In this document: piece by piece, positions 18,620 through 26,712 of the stretch
Layout of the letters: each line of letters begins with the position of its first letter
How positions within the stretch are numbered: position 1 is the first letter of the stretch
NCBI GenBank assembly: GCA_021299875.1
Contig: JAJTEW010000007.1
Location: 55,288 to 119,287, forward strand
DNA length: 64,000 nucleotides
Direction: 5' to 3'
Origin: Comamonadaceae bacterium
Lineage (GTDB): Bacteria > Pseudomonadota > Gammaproteobacteria > Burkholderiales > Burkholderiaceae_C
Program-made: the position numbers and the translations under genes
The notes under the pieces: model-generated
Told to the model about the DNA's origin: nothing
What the model saw: the letters and a program-made list of their open reading frames with translations, nothing else
Databases searched by the model: none

Positions 18620-19063
18620 TCAGTGTTCGCGCGCCACCACGATCAGCACGTTGCAGGGCGACTCTTCGACCAGTGATTTGGCCGTCGAGCCACTCCACCA
18701 GCGGCGGAGGATGTTTTTCTCGTGCTTGTGGCCCACCACGATCAAGTCGGCTTTGGCGCGCTCTGCAAATTGCGTCAGCTCGTGGATGATCTCTCCCTTC
18801 AGGATCTCCCCCTTTACCGCAAAACCCATGGCCTGCAAAGATTTCACCCCCTGCGCCAGTTGCTCTTGGAGTGTTTCTTGCAGAGGGTCCGGATCCACCG
18901 AGGTGTAGTAACCCATTTCCATGGACCCCACATCCAAAGGGTTGGGGGCCACGGCCACCAGGGTCAATTGAGGTTGGCCCCAATGGGCCAGTTCTTTCAG
19001 TTCAATCAAGGCCTGCTGACCCGTGACCGAACCGTCATAAGCCAAGATGATGTGTTGGTACAT
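18620..19063 (-). CDS. Universal stress protein (UspA family)
   Basis: A 147-residue single Usp domain: an N-terminal strand MYQHIILAYDGSVTGQQAL with the conserved Asp, and a C-terminal ADLIVVGHKHEKN...SGSTAKSL region corresponding to the ATP-binding loop. The second glycine of the usual G-2X-G-9X-G(S/T) motif is His here, so nucleotide binding is uncertain. The start at 19063 is supported by an AGGAGG site; the frame extends upstream without support. It is a monocistronic cytoplasmic stress protein. Confidence 0.9.
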   Translation of the reverse strand: MYQHIILAYDGSVTGQQALIELKELAHWGQPQLTLVAVAPNPLDVGSMEMGYYTSVDPDPLQETLQEQLAQGVKSLQAMGFAVKGEILKGEIIHELTQFAERAKADLIVVGHKHEKNILRRWWSGSTAKSLVEESPCNVLIVVAREH

Positions 19064-19234
19064 GCGCGCCTCCTGAATCGAGAAAAAGAGTGGGATGCTT
19101 GGGGGGCACCGCACTTCTGAGGATGGATGACAAAATCATGTGCCGCAATGCCCAGATGCGCAAGCTGGTGTTGACCCTATGGACCCCGCCCATTGCCATG
19201 CCGAATTGACCGACTTCATTGACGGAAAGATGCC

Positions 19235-19873
19235 ATGAAAACCATCCACTTTTATTTCGATTTCATCTCGCCTTATGCCTGGTTGGGCTTTGACGCCTTG
19301 CCCAGGGCATTGCAAGGCATCAGCCACCGGGTGGTGCACAAGCCGGTGCTGTTTGCGGCCATGCTCAAGCACCATGGGCAGCTCGGACCGGCAGAAATCC
19401 CGACCAAGCGCGACTGGACTTACCGGCAAGTGCTGTGGCAAGCCAAGCAGCAAGGCACGCCCTTGCAGCTGCCTGCCATGCACCCGTTCAACCCCTTGGG
19501 TTTGTTGCGTTTGGCCACAGCGTGCGATGCAGACGGTCAGCCCAGCCGCTTTGTCTGCGAGCAGGTTTTTCACCATGTGTGGTGCTCGGGCCTGGATGCT
19601 GCCGATCCGCAGCGCTTGGCGCAATTGACGGCCCGGCTGTTACCCGCCAGGGACCCCTCGGATGCCGATGTCAAGCAAGCCCTGCAGGCGCATACCGATG
19701 AAGCGCTGGCGCGGGGGGTGTTTGGCGTGCCCAGCTTCCAGGTGGACGACAAAGTGTTTTGGGGGCAAGACGCCTTGCCCATGTTGCGGGCTTATCTGCA
19801 CGGCGACCCTTGGTTCGATGGCCCGGACTGGCAAGCCCCGGCTTTGTGTGGGGTGGGGGTCAGGCGCTCATGA
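19235..19873 (+). CDS. 2-hydroxychromene-2-carboxylate isomerase-like protein (DsbA-fold GST kappa family)
   Basis: A 212-residue thioredoxin/DsbA-fold protein of the HCCA isomerase family. The N-terminal YFDFISPYAWLG carries the active-site Ser12 expected for the glutathione-dependent NahD-type isomerases, and the C-terminus has GVFGVPSFQVDDKVFWGQDAL, the typical substrate/GSH loop. Many homologues occur outside naphthalene degradation, so the substrate is uncertain. A GGAAAGATG site precedes the ATG. A strong terminator follows. Confidence 0.87.
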   Translation: MKTIHFYFDFISPYAWLGFDALPRALQGISHRVVHKPVLFAAMLKHHGQLGPAEIPTKRDWTYRQVLWQAKQQGTPLQLPAMHPFNPLGLLRLATACDADGQPSRFVCEQVFHHVWCSGLDAADPQRLAQLTARLLPARDPSDADVKQALQAHTDEALARGVFGVPSFQVDDKVFWGQDALPMLRAYLHGDPWFDGPDWQAPALCGVGVRRS

Positions 19874-19893
19874 ACTGAGCTGTTGCCCCAAAG

Positions 19894-19928
19894 AAAAAAC
19901 CCGATCGTTTGACACGATCGGGTTTTTT
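19894..19928. terminator. Bidirectional rho-independent terminator
   Basis: A perfect inverted repeat: CCCGATCG at 19900-19907 and CGATCGGG at 19915-19922, extended by an A-run on the left and a T-run on the right (14-base arms overall), with loop TTTGACA. It lies between the convergent isomerase and symporter genes and can terminate transcription from both sides. Confidence 0.93.
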
Positions 19929-19976
19929 GTTGGAAGGGTTCAAGCTGGCAAGACAGGGCTTGCCAACTTTCGCCTT

Positions 19977-22091
19977 TTAGTGAGCAGCACTGCCTTGTGA
20001 GGTGGTGCCGTCAAAGCTGGGGAAACGGACGTTCTCGACCATGTCCTGAACTTCTTGGTCCGGTGCCTTGGTCAGCAGCGACACGATGATGATCACCGCG
20101 AAGCCCAGTGGCACGCCGAAGATACCGGCCGAGATGGGGGCAATGTCCCACCAGGTGTTGGCTTTCAAGATTTCAGGTGTCAGCGAACCATTGTGGAACA
20201 AGCCGTACATCCAAGGATGGGTCTTGACCATGTAGTAGAACGAGATGCCCAAACCAGCCAACATGCCCAGCGAGGCGCCCCATTTGTTGGCACGCTTCCA
20301 GAAGATGCCCAGGGTCAACGCAGGGAAGAAGGCCGCCGCAGCGAACGAGAAGGCCGCAGACACGAGGAACAAAATGTCGGCCATGCGCAGCGAGGCGACA
20401 TAAGCCGCCGCCAAAGCCACGAACACCAAAATGGCTTTGGAGACCGCGACACGGCTGCTGGCCGATGCGTTGGGGTCAATCACTTTGTAGTACACGTCGT
20501 GCGACAAGGCGTTGGCAATGGTCAGCAACAAGCCATCGGCTGTGGACAAGGCCGCAGCCAAACCACCGGCCGCCACCAGACCCGAAATCACGAACGGCAA
20601 GCCGCCGATTTCAGGTGTAGCCAAGACCACGATGTCACCGCCCAAGCGGATCTCTGCCAACTGCAAGATGCCGTCTTTGTTGATGTCAGCCACTGCCATC
20701 AGCGTGGGGTCGACCACGTTCCAGCGGGCAATCCATCCCGGCAACTGGTCAAACGGTGTGCCGACCAAGAGCGTGTAGATGTCGAACTTGACCAGCACCG
20801 CCAAAGCAGGCGCTGTGAAGTACAGCAAAGAGATGAAGAACAGCGACCAAGCCACCGACTCACGCGCTTCACGCACCGAAGGCACGGTGTAAAAGCGCAT
20901 CAGGATGTGCGGCAAAGCAGCCGTACCGATCATCAAGCAGAACACCAGGGCCAAGAAGTTCTTGCGGGCCACATCCCGGGCAGCGTCGTCTTTGCCTGGG
21001 AAGGGCTCAGCATGGCGCAGGGGCGGGTTGGCACGGGGTGCATTGGCAGCGCGCGCAGCGGTGTAGGCCGCTTTGGCAGCCGCTTCGTCTTTGGGCAGTG
21101 CTGCCAAAGCTGTTTCAGCGGCCTTGATGTCAGCTTCCGGCGCGTTGGCGGCCTTCAGGTCTTCCAGCTTTTTGGTGGCTGCTTCTTTGTCAGCGGCCAT
21201 CGCGGCTGGCACATCCTTCAGCTTTTCAGCGGCTGCATCGGCACGTGCTTTGAAGATACCGCGAACTTCCAGTTCTTTGGGGTCTTTCAGCAATTGCTCT
21301 TCTTTGGCGGTCACTTTTTCAAGCAAGTAGCCATAAGAGATCTGAGGCACAGGCATGCTGGTGTGTTTCACCGACAACCAAACCACAGGGATCATGTAAG
21401 CCACGATCAGGATCAGGTACTGCGCCACCTGGGTCCAGGTCACAGCGCGCATACCGCCCAAGAACGAGCACACCAAGATACCGGCCAAGCCGACGTACAC
21501 GCCCACGTCGAAGGACAGACCGGTCAAGCGGGCTGTGATCAAGCCCACGCCGAAGATCTGCGCCACCACGTACACGAAGGACACCAAGATGGCCGCAAAC
21601 ACGCCAATCAGACGCGCCATGTTGCCGCCGTAGCGTGCGCCCAAGAAGTCAGGGATGGTGAACTGGCCAAACTTACGCAGGTAAGGTGCCAAGAACAAGG
21701 CCACCAAACAGTAACCGCCGGTCCAGCCCAAGATGAAGGCCAAACCGCCGTAACCTGTCAGGTAAAGCGTACCGGCCATACCGATGAAAGAAGCGGCCGA
21801 CATCCAGTCAGAGCCGGTGGCCATGCCGTTGTAAATCGCTGGCACGCGTCGGCCCGCCACATAGTATTCGGCCGCATCGTTGGTGCGGCTGATCACACCA
21901 ATGCCGCCGTACAAGAGCACGGTGGCCGCCAGGAAGGCGTAACCGATGAACTCTTTGGGCATCCCCATCTGTTCAAGGATGGCGAGCACGATGACGAAGG
22001 CCGCAAAGCCACCGCCGTAAAACAAGAAAACTTTGTTCAGAGATTTCTGAAACTGGCTTTGGGTTTGCCCCGTTCCGTCAAAAACGCTCAT
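19977..22091 (-). CDS. Sodium:solute symporter (VC_2705/ActP-like) with internal insert and EF-hand-like loop
   Basis: A 704-residue SSS-family transporter; typical family members are about 550-600. Core features include NDAAEYYVAGRRVPAIYNGM and ATGSDWMSAASFIGMAG near residues 71-106, and ALSTADGLLLTIANALSHD. Between about residues 255 and 375 is an Ala/Lys/Glu-rich hydrophilic insert likely to be helical or coiled coil. At residues 469-480 lies DINKDGILQLAE, which fits a canonical EF-hand calcium loop (D-x-N-x-D-G-x-x-x-x-x-E). The upstream DUF4212 gene overlaps by four bases and encodes the small subunit of these transporters. Substrates are probably acetate or other short organic acids; this is inference. 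Confidence 0.9.
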   Translation of the reverse strand: MSVFDGTGQTQSQFQKSLNKVFLFYGGGFAAFVIVLAILEQMGMPKEFIGYAFLAATVLLYGGIGVISRTNDAAEYYVAGRRVPAIYNGMATGSDWMSAASFIGMAGTLYLTGYGGLAFILGWTGGYCLVALFLAPYLRKFGQFTIPDFLGARYGGNMARLIGVFAAILVSFVYVVAQIFGVGLITARLTGLSFDVGVYVGLAGILVCSFLGGMRAVTWTQVAQYLILIVAYMIPVVWLSVKHTSMPVPQISYGYLLEKVTAKEEQLLKDPKELEVRGIFKARADAAAEKLKDVPAAMAADKEAATKKLEDLKAANAPEADIKAAETALAALPKDEAAAKAAYTAARAANAPRANPPLRHAEPFPGKDDAARDVARKNFLALVFCLMIGTAALPHILMRFYTVPSVREARESVAWSLFFISLLYFTAPALAVLVKFDIYTLLVGTPFDQLPGWIARWNVVDPTLMAVADINKDGILQLAEIRLGGDIVVLATPEIGGLPFVISGLVAAGGLAAALSTADGLLLTIANALSHDVYYKVIDPNASASSRVAVSKAILVFVALAAAYVASLRMADILFLVSAAFSFAAAAFFPALTLGIFWKRANKWGASLGMLAGLGISFYYMVKTHPWMYGLFHNGSLTPEILKANTWWDIAPISAGIFGVPLGFAVIIIVSLLTKAPDQEVQDMVENVRFPSFDGTTSQGSAAH

Positions 22092-22351
22092 GCTTCTTCT
22101 CCTTCTGCAACGCCATATTCCTTGTCAAGGTTGTTCATATAGCGGGCGTAGTACCAAATGATCAGGCAGTACACGATCAATGCGCCTTGGGCAGCGACCC
22201 AAAACGAGAACGGCCAGCCAAAAAAGCTGAACGTCAAGTCACGTGCAAAGTACAAAAGTACGAACGTGACAAAGAACCACAGGGCCAGCAAGAGCCCCGT
22301 GATCCTTAAGTTTTTGCCCCAGTATTCCTGGTGCCTTGCAGTGAGCTGCAT
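22088..22351 (-). CDS. DUF4212 small membrane subunit of sodium:solute symporter
   Basis: An 87-residue protein with two transmembrane segments and the DUF4212 pattern: ARHQEYWGKNLRITGLLLAL, YFARDL, FGWPFSFWVAAQGAL and IIWYYARYMN. In this family it is nearly always paired with a VC_2705-type symporter, as here (ATGA overlap). Two ATGs are available. The first, at 22357, directly abuts the AAGGAG site with no spacer, so the second, at 22351 with a 6-base spacer, is preferred. Confidence 0.9.
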   Translation of the reverse strand: MQLTARHQEYWGKNLRITGLLLALWFFVTFVLLYFARDLTFSFFGWPFSFWVAAQGALIVYCLIIWYYARYMNNLDKEYGVAEGEEA

Positions 22352-22429
22352 CGTCATCTCCTTCTCGTTAAAAAACCAAATTACCGACTGTCACATTTGA
22401 AACTCTTGAATTCAACCCTCAGGTTGAGA

Positions 22430-23047
22430 TCACATGAGCGTGTTTAACTTGAGCCCTGTTTCTCGCTCGAGTTGAGCGGCCACTTTGGGCTCGAAACCAT
22501 TCAGGTGTCGCATGACCTCCAGCGCTTTGTCAGGGTTGTGCATTTCCATGTGCACGCGGGCCATTTGGTACCAGGCGTAAGGGCTCATGGATTGCAATTG
22601 GGTGTTGCGCTCAAAGGCCACCAAAGATTCGGCAAACCGCTGTTGACGCACCAGCACCAAGCCGAGGCCATACCAAGCGCGGTCCATTTTTTCGTCAATT
22701 TGGAGGGCGGCTCTGAACGCCTGTTCTGCTTCTTGGCTGCGCCCCAGCTCTTCGCAGACAAAGCCCACGTTGAAGTGCGCATTGGCATTGGCTGGGGTGA
22801 GCGCCAAGGCACGCTCAAAAAAGCCCAAAGCCTGCACCAAGCGCCGATCGTTCAATTCGTTGAAACCCAGGCTGTTCAGGGCCAAGACATCTTGGGGATT
22901 CAGATCCAGGATGTCTTGAAACACCTCGTGGGCTCTGCCGCGCATGCCCACCACCAAAAAAGCTTTGGCTTGGAGACGCAGCCAAAAACACTTGCCGCGG
23001 TTAGAAGTGTTGATGCCGGTGGGCGAGAGATGGGTTTTCACTGACAT
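22430..23047 (-). CDS. Tetratricopeptide-repeat protein
   Basis: A 205-residue protein made mostly of TPR helices: about four repeats are visible, for example DVLALNSLGFNELNDRRLVQ, NAHFNVGFVCEELGRSQEAE and RAWYGLGLVLVRQQRFAESL. No signal peptide is clear. TPR arrays mediate protein-protein contact, and no partner can be named. The start at 23047 overlaps the end of the upstream small membrane protein gene by 10 bases, suggesting a two-gene unit. The open frame runs further upstream but there overlaps that gene out of frame. Confidence 0.78.
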   Translation of the reverse strand: MSVKTHLSPTGINTSNRGKCFWLRLQAKAFLVVGMRGRAHEVFQDILDLNPQDVLALNSLGFNELNDRRLVQALGFFERALALTPANANAHFNVGFVCEELGRSQEAEQAFRAALQIDEKMDRAWYGLGLVLVRQQRFAESLVAFERNTQLQSMSPYAWYQMARVHMEMHNPDKALEVMRHLNGFEPKVAAQLERETGLKLNTLM

Positions 23048-23334
23048 GCTGCGATGCCCATTTCGAGGCAAAGTTCGATCTTCCATTGCACCACCACGAC
23101 CCAGGCGATCAACAGCCAGCTGCTGGTGGCCAAGGGAATGTGTTGGTCCAGGATCAATTTGGGACTGATCTTGCGGGTGAGCCAAAGCGCAGGCTTGGAG
23201 GCCACGTCCAGCAGTTGGTAAAAAACATTGGTGTCGCGTTTGGCGCCCGCCAGCAGTCCCAGCAAGAAACGCCCGACGATGAACATCAAAGACAGTTCAA
23301 TCAGACTCTTGGCGATGACGACAGCAAGCAGCAT
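23038..23334 (-). CDS. Small hydrophobic membrane protein, uncharacterised
   Basis: A 98-residue protein with two strongly hydrophobic stretches (MLLAVVIAKSLIELSLMFIV at the N-terminus and SSWLLIAWVVVVQWKIEL near the C-terminus), separated by a basic segment FLLGLLAGAKRDTNVFYQLL that is probably cytoplasmic or amphipathic. It is not recognised beyond being a conserved-looking integral membrane protein. The chosen start is ATG 23334; an upstream in-frame ATG (23364) adds ten polar residues. It is coupled to the TPR gene by overlap. Confidence 0.65.
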   Translation of the reverse strand: MLLAVVIAKSLIELSLMFIVGRFLLGLLAGAKRDTNVFYQLLDVASKPALWLTRKISPKLILDQHIPLATSSWLLIAWVVVVQWKIELCLEMGIAACQ

Positions 23335-23664
23335 AAGGTTCGATTTTGTGGGTGACCGGATCAATTTTTGGGAATTCTAGGGGCAAGCTTGCAATCGTCC
23401 AAACCCAACTACTCAGAGTCAAAACCTAACGGCGACCGTTGTAAAACCTTATTTTTTTACGCTTTTTAGATGGCGTCACTCGGGGAAAAGGCCAAGCTGA
23501 CAAAGGCCTGACACATTACTGTCCGAAGGCTTACAGCCTTGGCGATGGAGGTTTGAGGGAAAACACTTAGGCTGATTGCGCCATTTCAGAACGCAAACAT
23601 AGGTGGGAGCCCGTTCTGTTGGCGGCCATGAAGCCCAAATTGGATGGTGGGCAGACGTGCAGTG
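23335..23664. other. Intergenic stretch without a convincing gene
   Basis: This 330-base region lies upstream of the small membrane protein/TPR pair and downstream of the next minus-strand gene. It is more AT-rich than its surroundings, with a T-run (ATTTTTTTACG) near 23450. It probably contains the promoter of the minus-strand pair. No ORF with sensible coding character, no clear terminator hairpin and no RNA gene was seen. Confidence 0.5.
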
Positions 23665-23937
23665 TCAGCGGCGAAGGTGTGTGATCCATCGCGCCAGCAG
23701 CAGCACAGGGGCCAGAATGATCAGGTTAGAGATCAGGCCTGCAGCGATTTCTTGGCTGAGCGATTCCGTGCCGCTCGAAAGGGTGCTCGGCACGAGCACG
23801 GCCACAAACACCACGCCCGCGATCAAGGGCAAGACGCGGCCCGTCAAGGTGGAGGTTCTGAGCATGGTGACCACCAAGGCTATGATCAGACCGATGCGAA
23901 ACACGTCGCTCAATTGCGATAACACAAGGTCAATCAA
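23665..23937 (-). CDS. Small integral membrane protein, uncharacterised
   Basis: A 90-residue protein with three hydrophobic segments (IGLIIALVVTMLR, VLPLIAGVVFVAVLVPSTL and LISNLIILAPVLLLARWI) and a basic C-terminus. It is not recognised as a named family. The start is uncertain: a TTG at 23937 lies about nine bases after an AGAGGAA site and gives MIDLVLSQLSDVFRIG. An ATG overlapping that site is in another frame and stops after three codons. The open frame extends to 24096, but that part lacks membrane or coding character. Confidence 0.55.
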   Translation of the reverse strand: MIDLVLSQLSDVFRIGLIIALVVTMLRTSTLTGRVLPLIAGVVFVAVLVPSTLSSGTESLSQEIAAGLISNLIILAPVLLLARWITHLRR

Positions 23938-24120
23938 GGGGTCATTTCCTCTGGGGTGAAGCGAGCATGAAGTTTGCCATGGTCTGCGCCTTGCAAATCG
24001 GGCTGGGCTGGACCAGTCCGATTTGGAAGAAGCCAACCGGCCCGTTGCCCTGACAGGGGCAACGCAGCCGTGAAACCCGAGCTCAGCCTGGTGCAAGACC
24101 GAGTCGGGTTGACGTTGAAC

Positions 24121-25926
24121 TTATCGGGCGTCGGAGTCGCCGGCGAAGATGTTCTTCTTGTGTGTGCCGCCTGGCACAAACAGCGTACCGATCACCACCG
24201 TCATGACCGCAATCACGATGGCGTACCAGAGGCCGGAGTAGATGTTGCCGGTTTGCGCAGAGATCGCAAACGCGGTGGCAGGCATCAAACCACCGAACCA
24301 GCCGTTGCCGATGTGGTACGGCAAAGACAGGCCCGAGTAACGGATGCGTGTGGGGAACATTTCAACCAGCATGGCGGCGATGGGGCCATAGACCATGGTC
24401 ACGAGCAGGACCAAGTAGGTCAGGATCACAATGATGGTGATCTTTTGAGTGGTGAAGATGTCCACAAAACTGTTGGCTTTGGCAATGGTTTTGTTGTCAG
24501 CAGGCACCAGTGGGTAGCCCGCTTGCTTGAGGGCTGCGTTCAGGCTGCTGTCGAAAGCGGCCTTGGCCTTTTTCAGATCGTCGCCTGTCAGCTTGCCTGC
24601 GTCATAAGACTCGATGGCTGTTTCGCCCACCTTCACCATGGCCAGTGTGCCAGGCGCAGCGCCTTCTTCGGTGGTGTAGTTCACCGAAGAACGTGCCAAT
24701 TGAGCCTTGGCAATGTCGCAAGACGACGTGAATTTCACAGTGCCCGTGGGGTTGAACTGGAAAGAACAATCTTCAGCCGAAACCTTGACGGAAACCTGAG
24801 TCTGATGCGCTTTGTAAATGGCGGGGTTGGCCGTTTCAGTCAAAAAGTTGAACACGGGCAAGAAGGTGGCAGCAGCGAGCGCGCAGCCGGCCAAGATGAT
24901 CGGCTTGCGACCAATGCGGTCCGACAAAGAGCCGAAGAACAAGAAGCCGCCTGTACCCAAGATCAGCGACCAAGCCACCATCACGTTGGCGGTGAAGCTG
25001 TCAATCTTGATCACGTTCTGCATGAAGAACAAAGCATAGAACTGACCGGTGTACCAAACCACAGCCTGACCCGCCACCAGGCCCAGCAAAGCGATCAGGG
25101 CGATCTTGCCGTTTTTCCAGTTGCCAAAGGCTTCACTCAAAGGCGCCTTGGAGGTGCGGCCTTCTTCCTTCATCTTCTTGAAGGCCGGGCTTTCGTTCAT
25201 CTGCAAGCGGATGTACAACGAAATCGCCAGCAAGAAGATGGAGCCAATGAAAGGAACACGCCAGCCCCATGCATTGAACGCTTTGACCACGGTGGGGTTG
25301 CCGTCGGCCATGAGCACGGCCACGCCGTCTTTCATCAAGGGCACGTCAGGGTAGTGGCCATTGACATAGCCTTGCACCGACAAAATGACGATCAGCGAGA
25401 GCAGCAGGCCCAAAGTGGCCGTGGTTTGGATGAACGCCGTGAAGTAGCCGCGCTGATTGGCGGGTGCGTGTTCGGCCACATAGATGGCTGCACCACCGTA
25501 TTCACCGCCCAGCGCCAGGCCTTGGGCCATGCGCAGCAAGATCAAGATGATGGGCGCAGCAACGCCCCAGCTTTCGTAGTTGGGCAATACGCCCACCAGA
25601 AAAGTAGAAATGCCCATGATGACGATGGTCATCAAAAACGTGTATTTGCGGCCGATCATGTCGCCCAACATGCCGAACACCAGCGCGCCGAAGGGGCGCA
25701 CGATGAAGCCAGCGGCAAACGCCAGCAAGGCAAAAACGTTGCGGGTGTTTTCCGGGAAGGCGGTGAAGAACTGCGCGCCAATGATGGCGGCCAAAGCGCC
25801 GTAAAGGTAAAAGTCGTACCACTCAAAAATGGTGCCGGCCGAAGAAGCCATGATGACCTTCTTCTCCTCCGGCGTCATCGGACGGGAGCGTTCCCGTACG
25901 TTGGTTGAATGATCAGTTGTTGACAT
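24121..25926 (-). CDS. MFS transporter of the metabolite:H+ symporter (MHS) type with an extracytoplasmic insert
   Basis: A 601-residue protein. Twelve-helix MFS features include GTIFEWYDFYLYG in TM1, the loop 2-3 motif GDMIGRKYTF, RMAQGLALGGEYGGA in TM4, and the loop 8-9 motif SDRIGRKPI. Between TM9 and TM10 (about residues 365-493) is a polar domain of about 125 residues not present in ordinary MHS proteins (about 430-450 residues). It contains Cys387 and Cys403, which could form a disulfide if periplasmic. Substrates are probably organic acids or osmolytes. The start at 25926 follows AAGGAAACG. Confidence 0.88.
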   Translation of the reverse strand: MSTTDHSTNVRERSRPMTPEEKKVIMASSAGTIFEWYDFYLYGALAAIIGAQFFTAFPENTRNVFALLAFAAGFIVRPFGALVFGMLGDMIGRKYTFLMTIVIMGISTFLVGVLPNYESWGVAAPIILILLRMAQGLALGGEYGGAAIYVAEHAPANQRGYFTAFIQTTATLGLLLSLIVILSVQGYVNGHYPDVPLMKDGVAVLMADGNPTVVKAFNAWGWRVPFIGSIFLLAISLYIRLQMNESPAFKKMKEEGRTSKAPLSEAFGNWKNGKIALIALLGLVAGQAVVWYTGQFYALFFMQNVIKIDSFTANVMVAWSLILGTGGFLFFGSLSDRIGRKPIILAGCALAAATFLPVFNFLTETANPAIYKAHQTQVSVKVSAEDCSFQFNPTGTVKFTSSCDIAKAQLARSSVNYTTEEGAAPGTLAMVKVGETAIESYDAGKLTGDDLKKAKAAFDSSLNAALKQAGYPLVPADNKTIAKANSFVDIFTTQKITIIVILTYLVLLVTMVYGPIAAMLVEMFPTRIRYSGLSLPYHIGNGWFGGLMPATAFAISAQTGNIYSGLWYAIVIAVMTVVIGTLFVPGGTHKKNIFAGDSDAR

Positions 25927-26293
25927 GTCGTTTCCTTGATGGTTGTCGGGTTTTCAAACACGACGGTTAGGTAAAGCCTGTACTGATGGGCGGGTGGAGT
26001 GCCCGCCACATAATTACCTTATAAATTTAGGCTTGTTAACTTACTTGGAGATTGCATCGGCTATAAGATGCCGCCAATCCTAGGGTAAACACTTAAAATG
26101 AGGCAGCTGACGCTTGATTGGCTTGTGGGTGAATCCAGGGCAAGCGCGTGTTCAGGCTGAACCATAGCGATGCCGTCCACATGTTGTTTTGACCCAGGTC
26201 AATGGGTGTGGCGATGAATCAGGGGGCTTGAAGGGTGAAGGGGATGGCGCGCACCCCGCACGGCTCGGGTGTAGGGATGCACTGAAGGCGCAA
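25927..26293. other. Intergenic stretch with a candidate minus-strand promoter and a small hairpin
   Basis: 367 bases upstream of the MFS gene. No ORF with coding character was found. Reading toward the MFS gene, TTAACA (26034-26039 on the complement) and TAATTA (26011-26016) are separated by 17 bases and could be -35 and -10 boxes. A GC hairpin with arms GGCGGG (25989-25994) and CCCGCC (26002-26007) lies in the predicted 5' leader. The rest, toward 26293, shows nothing recognisable. Confidence 0.35.
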
Positions 26294-26596
26294 TCAGTGG
26301 GGTTCGTGCGGATCTGCGAGAGACGGACGGTGGTTGCTCGTGCTGAGTTGGGCCACTTCTTCGGCTTCCCATCGGTTCATGAGCCATGCATAAAGCACCA
26401 CGATGGCCATGAAAATCAACAAAGAGCCTTGTGCAGCCATCCAAAAATAAAGAGGCCATCCCTTGATTTCGATGGCCAAGTCGCGTGCAAAAAAACCAGG
26501 CCCAAAACTGGTCAAAAGCCAAATGGACAACAAGGTCCACTTCAAACGGTTTTGACGTTTTTTCAGCGCAGCCGATGGCGTGTGAATTTCAGGCAT
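26294..26596 (-). CDS. Orphan DUF4212-type small membrane protein
   Basis: A 100-residue paralogue of the DUF4212 protein at 22088-22351: RLKWTLLSIWLLTSFGPGFF, then ARDLAIEIKGWPLYFWMAAQ and GSLLIFMAIVVLYAWLMNRW. It has two transmembrane segments and a polar C-terminal tail. Such proteins normally precede a sodium:solute symporter, but none follows here; the next gene downstream is the MFS transporter. It lies 116 bases downstream of the CBS/DUF294 gene. The start at 26596 (MPEIHTPS) is chosen; an upstream ATG near 26620 is possible. No strong ribosome-binding site is visible for either. Confidence 0.75.
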   Translation of the reverse strand: MPEIHTPSAALKKRQNRLKWTLLSIWLLTSFGPGFFARDLAIEIKGWPLYFWMAAQGSLLIFMAIVVLYAWLMNRWEAEEVAQLSTSNHRPSLADPHEPH

Positions 26597-26712
26597 GCGC
26601 AAGGATACGCAAAAACCCATGGCGTTTGTTGGCGCAGCGCCACACCGATATTCAGTGTTTACCCTTGCATGCAACGCGGGTGCATGGTCAGCACCGCAGA
26701 GCGCCCAAAGTT

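Noticed and set aside
20055..22142. Plus-strand open frame of about 695 codons opposite the sodium:solute symporter
   Set aside because: It is the antisense shadow of a clear membrane protein gene; the translation is Gln/His/Arg-rich and resembles no family.
22352..22357. First ATG (22357) as the start of the DUF4212 gene
   Set aside because: The AAGGAG site abuts it with no spacer, while the second ATG has a normal 6-base spacing.
23974..25908. Plus-strand open frame of about 644 codons opposite the MFS transporter
   Set aside because: Antisense shadow; the true gene has MFS motifs and a ribosome-binding site, whereas this frame has neither.
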